DNA of 64,000 nt, taken from NCBI GenBank assembly GCA_026936335.1, contig JAPMXV010000051.1, positions 62,001-126,000 of the forward strand. Direction: 5' to 3'. This document shows, piece by piece, positions 24,194-34,802 of this stretch. The first letter of the stretch is position 1. The number at the start of each line of letters is the position of its first letter. A model generated the notes under the pieces. That model was not told the DNA's origin and did no database searches. It saw only the letters and a list, made by a program, of their open reading frames with translations. A program made the position numbers and the translations under genes. The stretch is from Mantamonas sphyraenae (lineage: Eukaryota > CRuMs > Mantamonadidae).

Positions 24194-27050
24194 TCAATGG
24201 CACCCGGTGTCTCGGTTGCTCTTGAGGAGGAGAGAGGAGGAGGAGGAGGAAGAGGAGGAGATCATCACACCTTCTCCGGCCAAGGGTCGGATGTTGGGGA
24301 GAGACTCTGCGCTTGTGTTGCTGCTGGATGAGGTGACGAGAGAGTTGGTTGGGTTGATGATGTCAAAGTTGGTGGGACTGTTTGCAGCGAGGGTGCTGGA
24401 GACGCTCTCGCCGACAGCGCAGGAGCGGATACGGTCGAGAAGGCCCAGGATGGCCGCCTTTGCGGCGAGATCGAGGGAGTTGACGAAGCACCATTCCCAG
24501 GCGTGGTCGAAACAGACCATGATGTAGTCAAACTGGACTAGAGTCAGGGTGGAGAAGTTGTAGGAGGCGGACAGGAGATTGCGCATGGCGGTACGTTGGG
24601 GCGGGTTGGCAGACAGGTAGTCCAGGAGGAAAGTGCGTGCCTTTCGGATGGTATGTGCAATGACGTCTGGCTCGACGTTGAGGGCAGGCATGGGGATGGG
24701 ACTGAGGGCAAACTTTGTGGCAGCGGTTTGCAGAAAGAGGTCTGCGTGGACGGTGAGGAGGTGGATGACCTCGGGGTCATTGGCAAGGTCGTAGTCAATG
24801 TCGTGGAGGTCGCCGTCCTCGTCACGGAATTGGTCAGCAATGAGGCTGCCGAGCCAGCTGGCCTCGTTGTTGAAGGCCATGGAACGGCGAGACTGGAGGG
24901 AGGCACGGTTGCCATCGATGAGGAGACGCATCTGGGAAGGGGCACACATGTTGAGAGAGAGGATGGTTGCCTCGCTGAGGTCGTTGAAGCGCAGATCAAA
25001 GTGGAGGAGGCCGTTTGATCGAGGGTGGAGCATCTGGGCGAGAAGCATGCCGCAGGAGGCACCGAGGCAGTTGTAGGCAAGGCTGAGGGACTTGAGGTTG
25101 GGCAAACAGTTCTCGTCGGTGAGGGCTGTGACAATGGCCTTGATGGTGGGCTTGCCGATGCCTGTGTCTTTTAAATTGAGCACCTCCAGGCGTTGGCAGT
25201 ACCGCACAGAGGTAACGATGGTCTTGACGCCCTGGTCGCCGAGAAGGGGGTTGTGATGCACCTCGAGGACACGGAGATTGACGCACTGCTTCATCATGGC
25301 GCCCCAGCCGAGGGGAGTGGCGCCGTCGAGATTGTTGTGGGACAGGAGGAGAACCTGGAGGTTGTAGCTGGCGGTGCCGAGTACACCACAAAGCCTACGC
25401 ACGCGGTGATTCTGGAGGGCGTTGAAGCGCAGGTCGAGACCCTTGAGGGAACGGGTGCCTTCGAAGACGGATTCGAGGAAGGTGTTGTAGGTGGAGGGAG
25501 AGCTGTGGTTGAGGACGGCGGCGAGCTGGGCTTCGCATTGGTGGGAGTAGTCCTGGTGGCCGGCAATCAGGTCGACGATGTGGCGGTCAAAGGTGGACGG
25601 GGAGAAGCCGAGGACGCGGAGGGAGGAGGAGCCTGACCCGGCCATCAGGCTTTTGACGTTGGCTGCACTCTGGCGCAGGGAGTAAGCGTATGCGTTCTGG
25701 AGAATTGGAACGGTGAGAACGATAGCAATGAAGCGTGGGAGGCGCGGGTTGGTTTCGGGTCGAATGTGGCGAGGGCCGTGAAGGCGACGCTGTAGGCGAC
25801 GCTGAGGACAGAGACGGAAAACAGAGTGGCCTTGGCCTCGATGGACTGGAAGGAGTCTGTAAAGGCGACAAGGGCAAGGAAGGAGAAGGTGACGACGAGG
25901 AGGCAGAGAGCGAGCGGGAGCTGGGCGAGCTTGAGCGGGAGGATGATGATGGCGACAAAGACAAAGCGGAGGATGAGGACAGAGATGTGCCAGTGGCGTG
26001 TGGCGAGGTTGAAAGCGCCGGTGGCTGTGTAAAGTTGCTGGACGCGGATAAGCACGGGATCGCTGCGGAAGTTGTTGTAGAACATGAGGATGACGATGAA
26101 GAGGGTATTGACAAGGGCAGCCACGACGAGGGCGGTGTGCAACGCGTCGTTGCAGCTGTGGCCGGCGGGCATGTAGACACAGGCGACTGTGGCGAGCTGT
26201 GGAAAGAGAGCCAGGAAAAGAAGGCATTCGACGGTGACGGTTGCGGCGACATAGGTGGCGCGGATGAGGGCCGGTCTTCGAAGAACGGTGGAGACGGTGC
26301 GAAAGGACAACCAAAGGACCGGGAAGGAGACGAGGATGAGAAAGGAGGTGACTGGCACGAAGTAGACCGGATCGAGTGAGGGTGGTGAGTTGTCGATCGT
26401 TGAGAGAAAGAGCATCGAGAAGGGCACGAGGGCGAGCGTGAAGCTCAAGATCATGGCTTTGATGTACTCGAGCTTGTGAAAGAGGTGCTCGCGTTCGTGC
26501 AGCAGCTGCTGGCTCGGCGAAAGAGTGCTGTTCGAGAGGGTGTGAGCATGCTCCTTTTTTTGGGGTGCTGTGTGTTTTTTCTCGTCGCACATCCGTGCGG
26601 GAGCCTTGGGGCTGGCGCGGGGAAAGTACATGTGCTTATGTGCAGGTGGATAGTGCTTGCACGCCGATGGGTGCTGGGTGGAGGCGACCACCATCCAGAG
26701 AGTCCTTCGCGGCGCGTGTTTGTGCGTGTGTGGTGCGCTAGTGGGTTCCAGAAACTTCGAGAAGTGGGGCTGCAGATCTGCTGGAGGGGTGCTTGGGTAT
26801 GCAGAGGAGAAAGGAGAGAGGTGGGAGGTGTCGAGGTAACCTACATGGTGGGTTCAGTGTACGGGGATGACTCTGACCCGTCGCTGGAGCTGAGCGGGGC
26901 GTTGTTGCTGAGCTGGGAAAGAGAAGAAATGATCGAATCTGTGTACGGACTCGACGGACTCGGAGTGGACTTGTCCACGCGCTTGCGAACAGGAACCTGA
27001 ACTCCGAAGGCATCGGAGGCGAGGTTCATGGGAACCACGCGGTTGGTCAT
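24194..27050 (-). CDS. Multi-pass membrane protein with C-terminal LRRs
   Basis: Exon 1 (27050-26845) encodes a Ser/Pro-rich cytosolic start (MTNRVVPMNLAS). A 317-nt intron with a GTAGGT donor and an AACAG acceptor leads to exon 2 at 26527. Exon 2 encodes about seven hydrophobic helices (for example KAMILSFTLALVPFSMLFL and IIILPLKLAQLPLALCLLVV). A second half with leucine-rich repeats follows (LKGLDLRFNALQNHRV, LRVLEVHHNPLLGDQGVKT, LEVLNLKDTGIGKPTIKA). The tail carries a short poly-Ser run. The reading frame steps near 25690-25760 with no usable GT...AG pair of the right length, so an indel in the assembly is likely there. The LRR part presumably faces the cytosol and binds protein. I do not recognise this combination; it could be two fused genes, though the open reading on both sides of the step argues for one. 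Confidence 0.7.
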
Positions 27051-27564
27051 TGCAGAATGGGTGGATTGAACGCGGCGATGACGCGGAACGGGAAAAAGGG
27101 ACGCCTTTTTTTTTGGAGAGCCTTTGGTATAGAAGCATTCGCGCAAGGATCGTTTTGCGGGGAACGTGTGAGGGGCCAAGAATGGCAAGTGAGTTGGGCA
27201 TGGCCGAAAGCGACCCTTTGTGTGCATGGCTGTAGCGTTCTTGGGATGTGGACAGTCGGTGGGGTGGTGGCGATGAGGGAGGTCGATCTGTGGAAGGAAC
27301 GCACGAAGGTGGAAAAGAGCAGCAACCCCCAAACGTTTCTGCAGATGGCATTGCAGAGGGGCACGACAGTTTTGCGGAGTGCTGGACGTGGCGATAGCGT
27401 CGGCAGGTGTGTGTGGTGAGGTGGATGAGGGTTGAAAGCGTGCGATGAGAGGAGGTGTGAGGAAGGGCCAGCTCGGAAGTCCACTTGAAGGAAAACGTCG
27501 TTTTCCTTCCTGAGTTTTTTTTCATTTTGAAGAGCTGCTGTGGAGCACACTCAACGATACTCTC
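27051..27564. other. Intergenic spacer with T-rich tracts
   Basis: This 514-bp gap lies between the start of the membrane/LRR gene and the stop of the next minus-strand gene. It has short T runs near 27110 and 27515 but no ORF with convincing protein character. It most likely holds the promoter and leader of the membrane/LRR gene and the 3' end of its neighbour. Confidence 0.5.
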
Positions 27565-28839
27565 TCAAGTAAAGTTGCCAAAAGAGAGACCACGCTCCTT
27601 GAGCTGTGCAATGATGCCGTCGGGAAGGGAGGAGATGCGGACAAAGGGAGCGGAGCCGCCTCCGCCTGCAGCGCCGAGACCCGTGCCCGTGCGGGAAATG
27701 AAGCGGAGAGGACCGGTGTAGGTGCCAGCCTCCTCTTGCTGAGCACTACCGCCGTAGGACATCTCGGCCTGGCCGTGGGAGACGTTGCTGGTGGCGACCT
27801 GTTCGGGTTGGTTTTCGCCCCACTGCTCCTGGTAGGGGTTGTCTTCAGCGAGCTGGCTCCAGTTGTTCTGCAGCGACTTTGTCTTGTTGACAATGGTGAT
27901 GGTGAGGAAGCAGAAGAAGCCGATGATGAGCATGGGCAGGCCGAGACCGAGGCCGAGACCGAGGCCAGAGACGCCCATGCTGCTGATAGCGATGATGACA
28001 AAGAGGATCCAGTTGGCGAGCCACACCCAGCTGCTGTACTTGACGAGCTTGGGGTTGCCCTTTTTGCGGCCGAAAACAAACATGGCCACGGCAGCAGCGG
28101 CGCCGAGGAAGCCGAGGATCAACGGCGTGGATGCGCAGGAGCTGCCGTCTTCGTACGTCACCTGGCCGTTCGAGGGATAGCCTGAGGCCAGCTGACACTG
28201 GCTGCATGTCTTGCACGACGCGTCGCCATTTGTGTTGCGCGGTTTGCACACCTTGGCGTCCTCGCAGAAGCAGTTGCCGTTGGTGTTGCTGCAGGTGCAG
28301 GTGGAAGCTGAGGTGAAGGGAATCGGCCGAAAAAAGTGTGTGACGAGGGTCCGCCGACGGCCACAGAGAGGGTGTGAGCGTGCAGGAAAACGGGTGAAGG
28401 ACGCAGTGGGAGGTGTTGCATGTGTACGAGCGGGCCAAGGCGTGTGTGTGCGTCGCAAACGAGGCGTACGAGCACGTGTGGGGAATGCGCATGTTTTTGG
28501 GGGCAAGGTACCTGTGCCACAGTAGCAGTCTCCGTTGAGGTTGTTGCATGTGCAAGGCCCCGTGCCTTCACAATGCTTGTCTCTGTGTGTGGGATGCGGG
28601 GTGTTTGCAGAGAACCGCCGGGCATGGCCAAACGAGGTGTGGACGGGGGCCCAAGGTTTCCGGGAACGCGTGGTCAGGAAAGACGGCGCCGGAATGCACG
28701 GGCAGCGCACACGGCGCAGCGGCACAATGACTTACCCGGACGTGGTGTCTGTGGACGAGCCCGCTGTTGTGCCTGCAGCGTGGGCGACTGCAAACAGGGC
28801 CGCTAGCAAGAGGAATGTGAAAAGAGCGGCGCGGGACAT
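27565..28839 (-). CDS. Small secreted/membrane Cys-rich protein with two C-x-C units
   Basis: Three exons (28839-28736, 28582-28512, 28307-27565) give 305 residues. A signal peptide (MSRAALFTFLLLAALFAVAH) is followed by two short Cys-rich units of the same pattern, CTCNNLNGDCYC and CTCSNTNGNCFC. Exon 2 carries the first and exon 3 opens with the second. More cysteines follow (CKTCSQCQL). Then come three hydrophobic helices (ILGFLGAAAAVAMFVF, WVWLANWILFVIIAIS, LPMLIIGFFCFLTITIV). The cytosolic tail is Gln/Gly-rich and ends in ERGLSFGNFT. The topology is that of a small surface membrane protein with a compact disulphide-rich ectodomain. No family is recognised. It is divergent from the CNNM gene, with 47 bp between the start codons. 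Confidence 0.8.
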
Positions 28840-28886
28840 GGGGGTTTGGCCACGAGGTCGCCCTTGCAGCCAACTCAAAACGATTC
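28840..28886. promoter_or_regulatory. 47-bp divergent gap, likely shared promoter
   Basis: The start codons of the Cys-rich membrane gene (minus) and the CNNM gene (plus) are only 47 bp apart. The two genes must share or overlap promoter elements. No named motif is visible. Confidence 0.35.
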
Positions 28887-30436
28887 ATGGATCCGGGACT
28901 GAGCTACGTGGCGATAGGCGCGTGTGTGCTTCTGAGTGGTGTGTTTTCAGGCTCGACGCTGGGTCTGCTGTCGCTGAGTGTGGACGAGCTGGAGCTGCTG
29001 GTGTCGACGGGAGACGAGTTGCAAAAACGGCAAGCGCAGCGCGTGTTGCCTTTGCGTCGGCGTGGAAACCTGCTCCTGGTGACGCTGCTGCTGGGCAACA
29101 CGGCAGTCAACGCAGCACTGTCGATTCTGCTGTCTGAAGTGGGCGGCGACGGACTGGCTGCGTTCCTGATGAGCACGGCACTGATCACCATCTTTGGGGA
29201 GATTGGGCCGCAGGCGTCGTTCTCGCGGCACGCGCTCAAGGTGGGCTACTACGTGGTGCCACTGGTGTGGGTGTTTGTGGTGCTTATGTTCCCCATTGCT
29301 GTCATCATTGCATGGGCTCTGGACAGACTCCTGGGCGAGGAGATGCCCACGGCGTTCTCGCGCAAGGAGTTTGAAGGCCTGATCCGGCAACAGATCATGA
29401 ACGACGATTCGGAACTGACGGAAACAGACGCAGCGTTCCTCAAGGGTGCCCTTTGGTTCTCCAGCACCAAGGTACGCAGTGTGATGACGCCCATCGAAGA
29501 CGCATATGTGTTGGACGTGAACGCCGTGATCAACTTTGACACTCTGGCCGACATTGTCAAGCGCGGCTTTTCCCGCATTCCCGTGGTCGACCCGGACGAA
29601 GCTGGAAAATGTGTGGGTTTGCTGCTCGTCAAAGATTTGATCCTGTTGAACTCGGACGGGCGATTGCCGTTGCGGACGTTTATGAAGGTACGTGAGTGGT
29701 GTGAAGTGTGAGGCGAGAAGGTGTTGGCTGACACGGAAGGGGCGGTTCACGCTGTGTGCTGGCGCTGCTGGGTGCATCTGGGTAGGTTTGTGGCACAGCT
29801 GTGCACTATATTCAGCAGAGCACGCCGTTGACGGCGGCGCTGCAAAAGTTTCAAGACACACACTCGCACTTGCAGCTGGTACAGAACCAGCAAGGAATGA
29901 CGGTGGGGCTTGTGACGCTGGAGGATGTGATCGAGTCGCTGCTGAACAGGGAGATCTACGACGAGTACGACGACATGGGCACGCTGGTGCGCCAGGGAGT
30001 GGTCAAGACACCCAGCAAGATGGTGGACAAGGCATCGACGGCGCCGGCTGTGGAACGCAATGCGAGCACGTTCTCGCGGCCCAAGAAGAACAGCCTGTCG
30101 CGCACGGCGACGGCGCTTCAGGATTTGGCCAATGTCAAGGCGATCTTTGGCTCGCACGACAAGGAGGAGCTGAAGGAAATCCAGGCGTTGTTTGCGTCGA
30201 GGGACGGCGAACACAGGGAACAGATTACGGTGAATGTGCTGGATGTGCAGCAGGATGCAGGCAGCAATGACGGCACGACGACAACGAGCAGCTCCAGCTC
30301 CAACGGCATCGATTCCGACGCAGACACTGTCGTGGATGAGGAAGATGAAGAGGGTGGAGGAGTGGGAGCGATGGAGGTGGAGGTGGAGGTGGAGGTGGAG
30401 GTGGAGGTGGAAGAGGAAGGGGAGCGCTCGGTTTGA
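28887..30436 (+). CDS. CNNM/CorC-family transporter (DUF21 plus CBS pair)
   Basis: Exons 28887-29691 and 29799-30436 (donor GTGAGT, acceptor GCACAG) give 480 residues. Choosing the second GT restores the VPVHYIQQ strand expected before the second CBS repeat. The N-terminus is a DUF21 transmembrane domain with the hallmark FSGSTLGLLSLS and IFGEIGPQ. A CBS pair follows: VRSVMTPIEDAYVLD with FSRIPVVDPDEAGKCVGLL, then LTAALQKFQDTHSHLQLV with TLEDVIESLL. CNNM proteins act at the plasma membrane in Mg2+ transport, and their CBS pair binds ATP-Mg. The C-terminal tail is acidic and contains a Val-Glu run made by a GGAGGT microsatellite near 30374-30414, so its length is probably variable. Confidence 0.9.
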
Positions 30437-30471
30437 ACGGGACGATTGAATTGATTGTTGGATCGTTTTTT

Positions 30472-30474
<3 letters not shown>

Positions 30475-30507
<33 letters not shown>
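30475..30507. repeat. TC dinucleotide microsatellite
   Basis: A run of about 16 TC units lies 38 bp after the CNNM stop, in the spacer before the next gene. Confidence 0.9.
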
Positions 30508-30510
<3 letters not shown>

Positions 30511-30600
30511 GAAGGTTCATGCATGACATGGGCATGGTGATGAATCTCTGTGGTGCTGTGTGCGAACGAGGAAGCAAGGCAAAGAGTGTTGGGCTCAGAA

Positions 30601-31139
30601 ATGTCGCGACGGTTCCGCATCGAGGAATGTTCGATGCCCGGAAGTCTCGGGTATGACCGTGCAGAGTGTCTTGCCATCCCGTTGGCTGTGGGAGTGCTGG
30701 GGTCTGTGTTGGCCGGCGTGCTGTACGGCGGAGGGATTGCAGGCCGGCGCAAGGGCTTGCGTCGGGCCGGACTGTTTTTGTGTGGATGCTGAATTGGGCT
30801 GTGTTTGCACTTTTGAGCGTGGCGGTGCGTGCAGAGGACGGAGTGGCGATGGGTCTGGGCCTGGGTTTGAGCATGATGCTTGTGGGCAGCCTGCGGTGCA
30901 GAATGGATGTGGAGGACGGGTTGTTTGGCGAGCCCAAGGAGGCGTACATGACACAGACACGCTCTGCAGGCGGAAGCAAGTACCAGCCGCCGGGGGCAGA
31001 GGCGGAGAGTGTGGGTGAGGAGATCGAGGAAGAGGACGAGGACGAGGAAGAGGAAGCCATGGCGCGCGACGAGGAGGCGCAGCTTCATGCAGAGGGAGAC
31101 GATGCAGACGACGTGGGGCTTGTGGAAAAGGCGTATTAA
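30601..31139 (+). CDS. Small multi-pass membrane protein, unknown
   Basis: The ATG at 30601 opens MSRRFRIEECSMPGSLGYDR. Hydrophobic helices follow (LAIPLAVGVLGSVLAGVLYG, then WMLNWAVFALLSVAV and GLGLGLSMMLVGSL). The C-terminal third is very acidic (EEIEEEDEDEEEEAMARDEE). The frame steps at a T run near 30774-30779; one missing T would join AGLF to VWMLNWAVF. Because a homopolymer sits at the break, a sequencing deletion is the simplest explanation. With the repair the protein is about 179 residues with three or four membrane helices. No family is recognised. Confidence 0.6.
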
Positions 31140-31269
31140 GCAGTAAAATGGGCATTCATGTGATGGGGGGCATGTGGGCGTTAGTTGGATGAAGGGTGAG
31201 GAGGTCGGGGCAGAAAAAGAAGAGGGGCGGCGGCCGCTTCGCCAACTTTTCACGTTTTTGGGCCGAGGC

Positions 31270-33459
31270 ATGAGTGAACGCGAAGCGAAGCAGTGGCATC
31301 TAGAGGTGGAGGAGGGAAGGCAGGTGTGGAAGTTGGTGGATGCGTCGGAGTGCACGTATGCAGACCGGCACTTTGTGACGCAGAACGAGGACAAGGGGGA
31401 GGTGGTGGAAGGCGTCACACCGTCGCTGGCCGAAAATGCAAGCGACCTGGAAGCCCTGCGTGCAGCGATTGGATTCTACGAAGCAATCCAACTGGAAGAC
31501 GGCCATTGGGGCGGGGATTATGGTGGGCCGATGTTTCTGATGCCAGGGATGGTGATTACGCTGTACGTGACGGGCACCAAGTTGCCCGAGGAGTACGGCG
31601 CGGCCATGGTGACGTATCTTCGCAACCTGCAGCGAGAGGACGGCGGATGGGGCATCCACGTGGAGAGCGAAAGCACGGTGTTTGGTACGGTGCTGAGCTA
31701 CGTGGCGCTGCGTCTGCTGGGAGTGCCAGCAAGCGACGCGTGTGCGCGACGCGGACGTGCGTGGATCAAGTCGCAGCCGGGCGGGGCGCTGGGCATTCCG
31801 TCGTGGGGCAAGTTTTGGTTGGCAGCAGCCAATCTGTATGAGTACGAAGGGCTGAATCCGATCACGCCGGAGCTGTGGTTGCTGCCGTACAACTTTCCGG
31901 TGCACGTGCACCCCGGGCGATGGTGGTGTCACTGCAGGGTTGTGTACTTGCCCATGAGCTACTGCTACGGGGCTCGTGTCAAGGCGACGCTGGACGACAC
32001 GCTGCGTGCGCTGCGTGAAGAGCTGTACACGCAGGCGTACGAGGAGATTGCCTGGTCGTCGCAGCGGTTCAACGTGTCCTCGCTGGACATGTACACGCCG
32101 CACACGACGACCATGAAGACACTGTTCAACCTGTGCTGGGCCTACGAAAAGGTGGCGCCGCGATGGCTGCGTGAAAAGAGTCTGGAGGAGACGATCGACC
32201 ACATCCACCACGAGGACGAGACGACCAAGTATATCGACATCGGGCCGGTGAACAAGGTGATCAACATGCTGAGTGTGTGGCACTACGACGGTGCGGATAG
32301 CGAGCGGTTCAAGAAGCACCAGGAACGGCTGCTGGACTACCTGTGGATGGCCGAGGATGGGATGAAGATGCAGGGGTACAACGGCTCGCAGCTGTGGGAC
32401 ACGGCGTTTGCGGCGCAGGCTATCTGCGAAAGCGGGCTGGCAGGCGAGTTTGCGTCGTGTCTGCGTAACGCACACGACTATGTGGATCTGTCGCAGGTGC
32501 GCGGAGACGTGGACCAGCGGGAGAAGTACTATCGGCACGCATCCAAGGGTGGATGGCCGTTTAGCACACGCGATCACGGCTGGCCGATCACAGACTGCAC
32601 CGCAGAGGGGATGAAGTGTGCGCTGTCGATGCGAGAGACCGGTGTGGTGAGCAAACCGATCGCGTACGAGCGGCTGTGCGACGCAGCAGACTTGTTGCTG
32701 GGCTACCAGAACGAGGACGGCGGGTTTGCAACGTACGAGCTGACGCGTGCCTCGCGCCTGCTGGAGCTGATCAACCCAAGCGAGGTGTTTGGAGACATCA
32801 TGATTGACTACTCGTACACAGAGTGCAGCAGCGCAAGCGCACAGGCGCTGATGAAGTTTAGCGAGCACGTGCCGGACTACCGTAGCGAGGAGATTGCAAG
32901 TGCGGTGGAGCGTGCGATTGCATGCATCAAGGGCAAACAACGCGACGATGGGTCGTGGTACGGGTCGTGGGGCGTGTGCTTCACGTACGGCACGTGGTTT
33001 GGTGTGGAGGCGCTGGTGGCACACCACAAGTGGAGCGGAGGCAAGGGATCGCCGTACGAAGAGATCCCCGAGGTGCGCAAAGCGTGCATGTTTCTGGTGG
33101 GCAAGCAGATGGCAGACGGCGGATGGGGCGAGACGTTCCGGTCGTGCGTAGACAAGGTGTGGTCGCAGAACAGCAAGTCACAGGTGGTCAACACGTCGTG
33201 GGCCGTGTTGGCGTTGATGAAGGCGCAGTTCCCGCTCAAGGCGAGTGTGGAGGCAGGGATTCGGCTGATCCGCAGTCGGCAGCTGGCCAACGGCGATTTC
33301 CGCCAAGAGGACATCTCCGGTGTGTTTAACGCCAACTGCATGATCAGCTACACCAACTACCGGAATATTTTCACCATCTGGGCACTGGGGGTGTGGCAGG
33401 AGTACCGGTTGATGGATGTGAAGGGGGAAGGCAAGCTTGGGGGGAAGGCCCGCCTGTAG
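31270..33459 (+). CDS. Cycloartenol synthase-type oxidosqualene cyclase
   Basis: This intronless 729-residue protein has the length and repeat pattern of eukaryotic oxidosqualene cyclases, with several QW-type motifs (QREDGGWG, QNEDGGFATYE, KQRDDGSWYGSWG). The catalytic acid lies in DCTAEG (Asp442, codon 32593-32595). The product-determining residues are those of cycloartenol synthase: Tyr370 in MQGYNGSQLWDT, His436 in DHGWPITDC and Ile440. Lanosterol synthases normally have Thr at the first site and Val at the last. The enzyme cyclises 2,3-oxidosqualene in the ER membrane to begin sterol synthesis. I chose the ATG at 31270 because the sequence just upstream is basic and not family-like; an in-frame ATG at 31189 is possible. 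The gene is convergent with CTU1, with 31 bp between the stops. Confidence 0.93.
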   Translation: MSEREAKQWHLEVEEGRQVWKLVDASECTYADRHFVTQNEDKGEVVEGVTPSLAENASDLEALRAAIGFYEAIQLEDGHWGGDYGGPMFLMPGMVITLYVTGTKLPEEYGAAMVTYLRNLQREDGGWGIHVESESTVFGTVLSYVALRLLGVPASDACARRGRAWIKSQPGGALGIPSWGKFWLAAANLYEYEGLNPITPELWLLPYNFPVHVHPGRWWCHCRVVYLPMSYCYGARVKATLDDTLRALREELYTQAYEEIAWSSQRFNVSSLDMYTPHTTTMKTLFNLCWAYEKVAPRWLREKSLEETIDHIHHEDETTKYIDIGPVNKVINMLSVWHYDGADSERFKKHQERLLDYLWMAEDGMKMQGYNGSQLWDTAFAAQAICESGLAGEFASCLRNAHDYVDLSQVRGDVDQREKYYRHASKGGWPFSTRDHGWPITDCTAEGMKCALSMRETGVVSKPIAYERLCDAADLLLGYQNEDGGFATYELTRASRLLELINPSEVFGDIMIDYSYTECSSASAQALMKFSEHVPDYRSEEIASAVERAIACIKGKQRDDGSWYGSWGVCFTYGTWFGVEALVAHHKWSGGKGSPYEEIPEVRKACMFLVGKQMADGGWGETFRSCVDKVWSQNSKSQVVNTSWAVLALMKAQFPLKASVEAGIRLIRSRQLANGDFRQEDISGVFNANCMISYTNYRNIFTIWALGVWQEYRLMDVKGEGKLGGKARL

Positions 33460-33490
33460 AGGAGTGTGTGAGAGAGAGTTGAGATGAGGT

Positions 33491-34760
33491 TTATGAGGAT
33501 GAGGAGGAGGAGGATGAGGAGGAGGAGGATGAAGGCTGGTCGTCGTCTTCGTAGGCAATTTGGGGCTTGGGTTTGGGCTTTGTCTTGCGGGCGTTGGCGC
33601 GAAAGGCCTTGCCTTTGATGGCATGCATGCCTTGGCCAGAGTTGAGGCCGTCGAGGAGGACACACGCCTGGCAGAGGCGTTGGGAGGTCATGTAGCCGCA
33701 TCGTTCGCATTCGCCTTGAACGGGCATCTTTGTTTGGAGATCAAAGTGGAGGTTTTCGCCGGCGTGGATGACGTCGAGGACGACAGAGGGGCTGATGAGC
33801 TCAAGGCGTTGGAGAAGCTCACGCGGGTGGTGGCGAAAGGCCTCTGGGGCATAGGTGCATTCGACACTGTGGTACGTGAGCTTCTTCCAGTGTGCGTACA
33901 GCACAATCTCCTTCTGGGCAGTATACTTGAACGGCTTGCATCGTGGAATCGAACCCTCGACGCCTGTCGTGATGGCTGTGGAACGGCGGAGGCGGGCGAC
34001 GTCTCCACGCAGGACTGCGGTAGGACAGGGGGTGAGTGAAGATTCGTTGGGCGGCGGGAACGGTGGGCAACGGGCGACGGGCGTACGGTTCATGATGATG
34101 GTTTCGGCCATGTCTTCGGCGTTGTGGCCAGTGACGATTTTGTCGACGTTGAGGAGGGCGGCGCCACGGTCGAGAGCCTGGCGGCGGAAAACGCCGCAGA
34201 ATGTACCTGATTTCGGCGAATGGAGGGGCGGGAGGGGAGTTAGAAGAACGGGGGGGAGGAGGGAAGGAGAGAATGAGGAAGGAGACGGGTTGGGAAAGAG
34301 GGGAAGGGGGGGGGGTATTGCCGCTTGGGGGTTGCGTACAGTTGTTCTTGAGGCCGATCTGGGCGACAATTTCGTCCATGGTCCAGCCGTAGAGATCCTG
34401 GTAGCTGAGGATCTTGAGTGGGAGGCCGTACTCTTGTTCGTTGAGTTTGACGGTGTCGAGAGAATCGTCGCGGTAGCCGGCAATGCCCTCGTCGATGGAG
34501 AGGAGAAAGAGATCGAGTCCGTAGTCGTGGCGCTGGTTGAGGACGTTCATGACGTACGCAAGGACGGTGGAGTCTTTGCCACCGGAAGCGCCAATGGCCA
34601 CCTTTTCCCCTCGGTGAAACAGCTTGTTTGCCACAATGGTCTCGTGGACCTCGTCCTCAAAGGCCCTGTAGAAGCAGTCGCGGCAGACCAGCTGGCTGTT
34701 GCGTTGGCGCTTGCACACGGCGTTGTTTTCGCCACACAGCTGACACTTGACACGACCCAT
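33491..34760 (-). CDS. CTU1: Cytoplasmic tRNA 2-thiolation protein 1 (CTU1/NCS6)
   Basis: Three exons (34760-34340, 34206-34087, 34014-33491) give 354 residues. The start [15 protein letters not shown] includes the first zinc Cys pair (6 and 9), and Cys26 and Cys29 complete the N-terminal zinc site. The ATP-binding PP-loop is SGGKDST at residues 59-65. Later come [10 protein letters not shown] with a catalytic-type Cys pair, [10 protein letters not shown] and, across the second splice, [14 protein letters not shown] second zinc ribbon, [16 protein letters not shown], lies near the end. CTU1 with CTU2 thiolates U34 of tRNA-Lys, Glu and Gln in the cytosol, with sulphur supplied by URM1. No CTU2 or URM1 gene is in the window. 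The C-terminus ends in a run of 13 Ser encoded by a GGA/GAT-type repeat, which is unusual for the family. Confidence 0.95.
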
Positions 34761-34802
34761 ACTTTGTGGACAGAGGGTTGGGTGGGGTTGGGTGGGGAGG
34801 GA
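34761..34802. promoter_or_regulatory. 42-bp divergent gap, likely shared promoter
   Basis: CTU1 (minus) and the ATG2-like gene (plus, if the ATG at 34803 is used) start only 42 bp apart. If the ATG2-like start is 34860 the gap is 99 bp. It is G-rich, with repeated GGGTTGGGTGGGG. Confidence 0.35.

Noticed and set aside
25690-25760. A further 22-25-nt intron to explain the frame step in the membrane/LRR gene
   Set aside because: No GT...AG pair of suitable length and phase lies between the two reading frames. The only in-phase pair would delete a membrane helix and has a poor donor.
27050-27550. Small protein-coding gene upstream of the membrane/LRR gene
   Set aside because: The overlapping frames here are Pro/Ser/His-rich, start at arbitrary points and show no similarity or splice logic. 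The region is better read as leader and promoter.
30774-30779. Micro-intron at the frame step of the small membrane protein
   Set aside because: The step falls in a T run and no GT...AG pair fits. A single missing T is the simpler reading.
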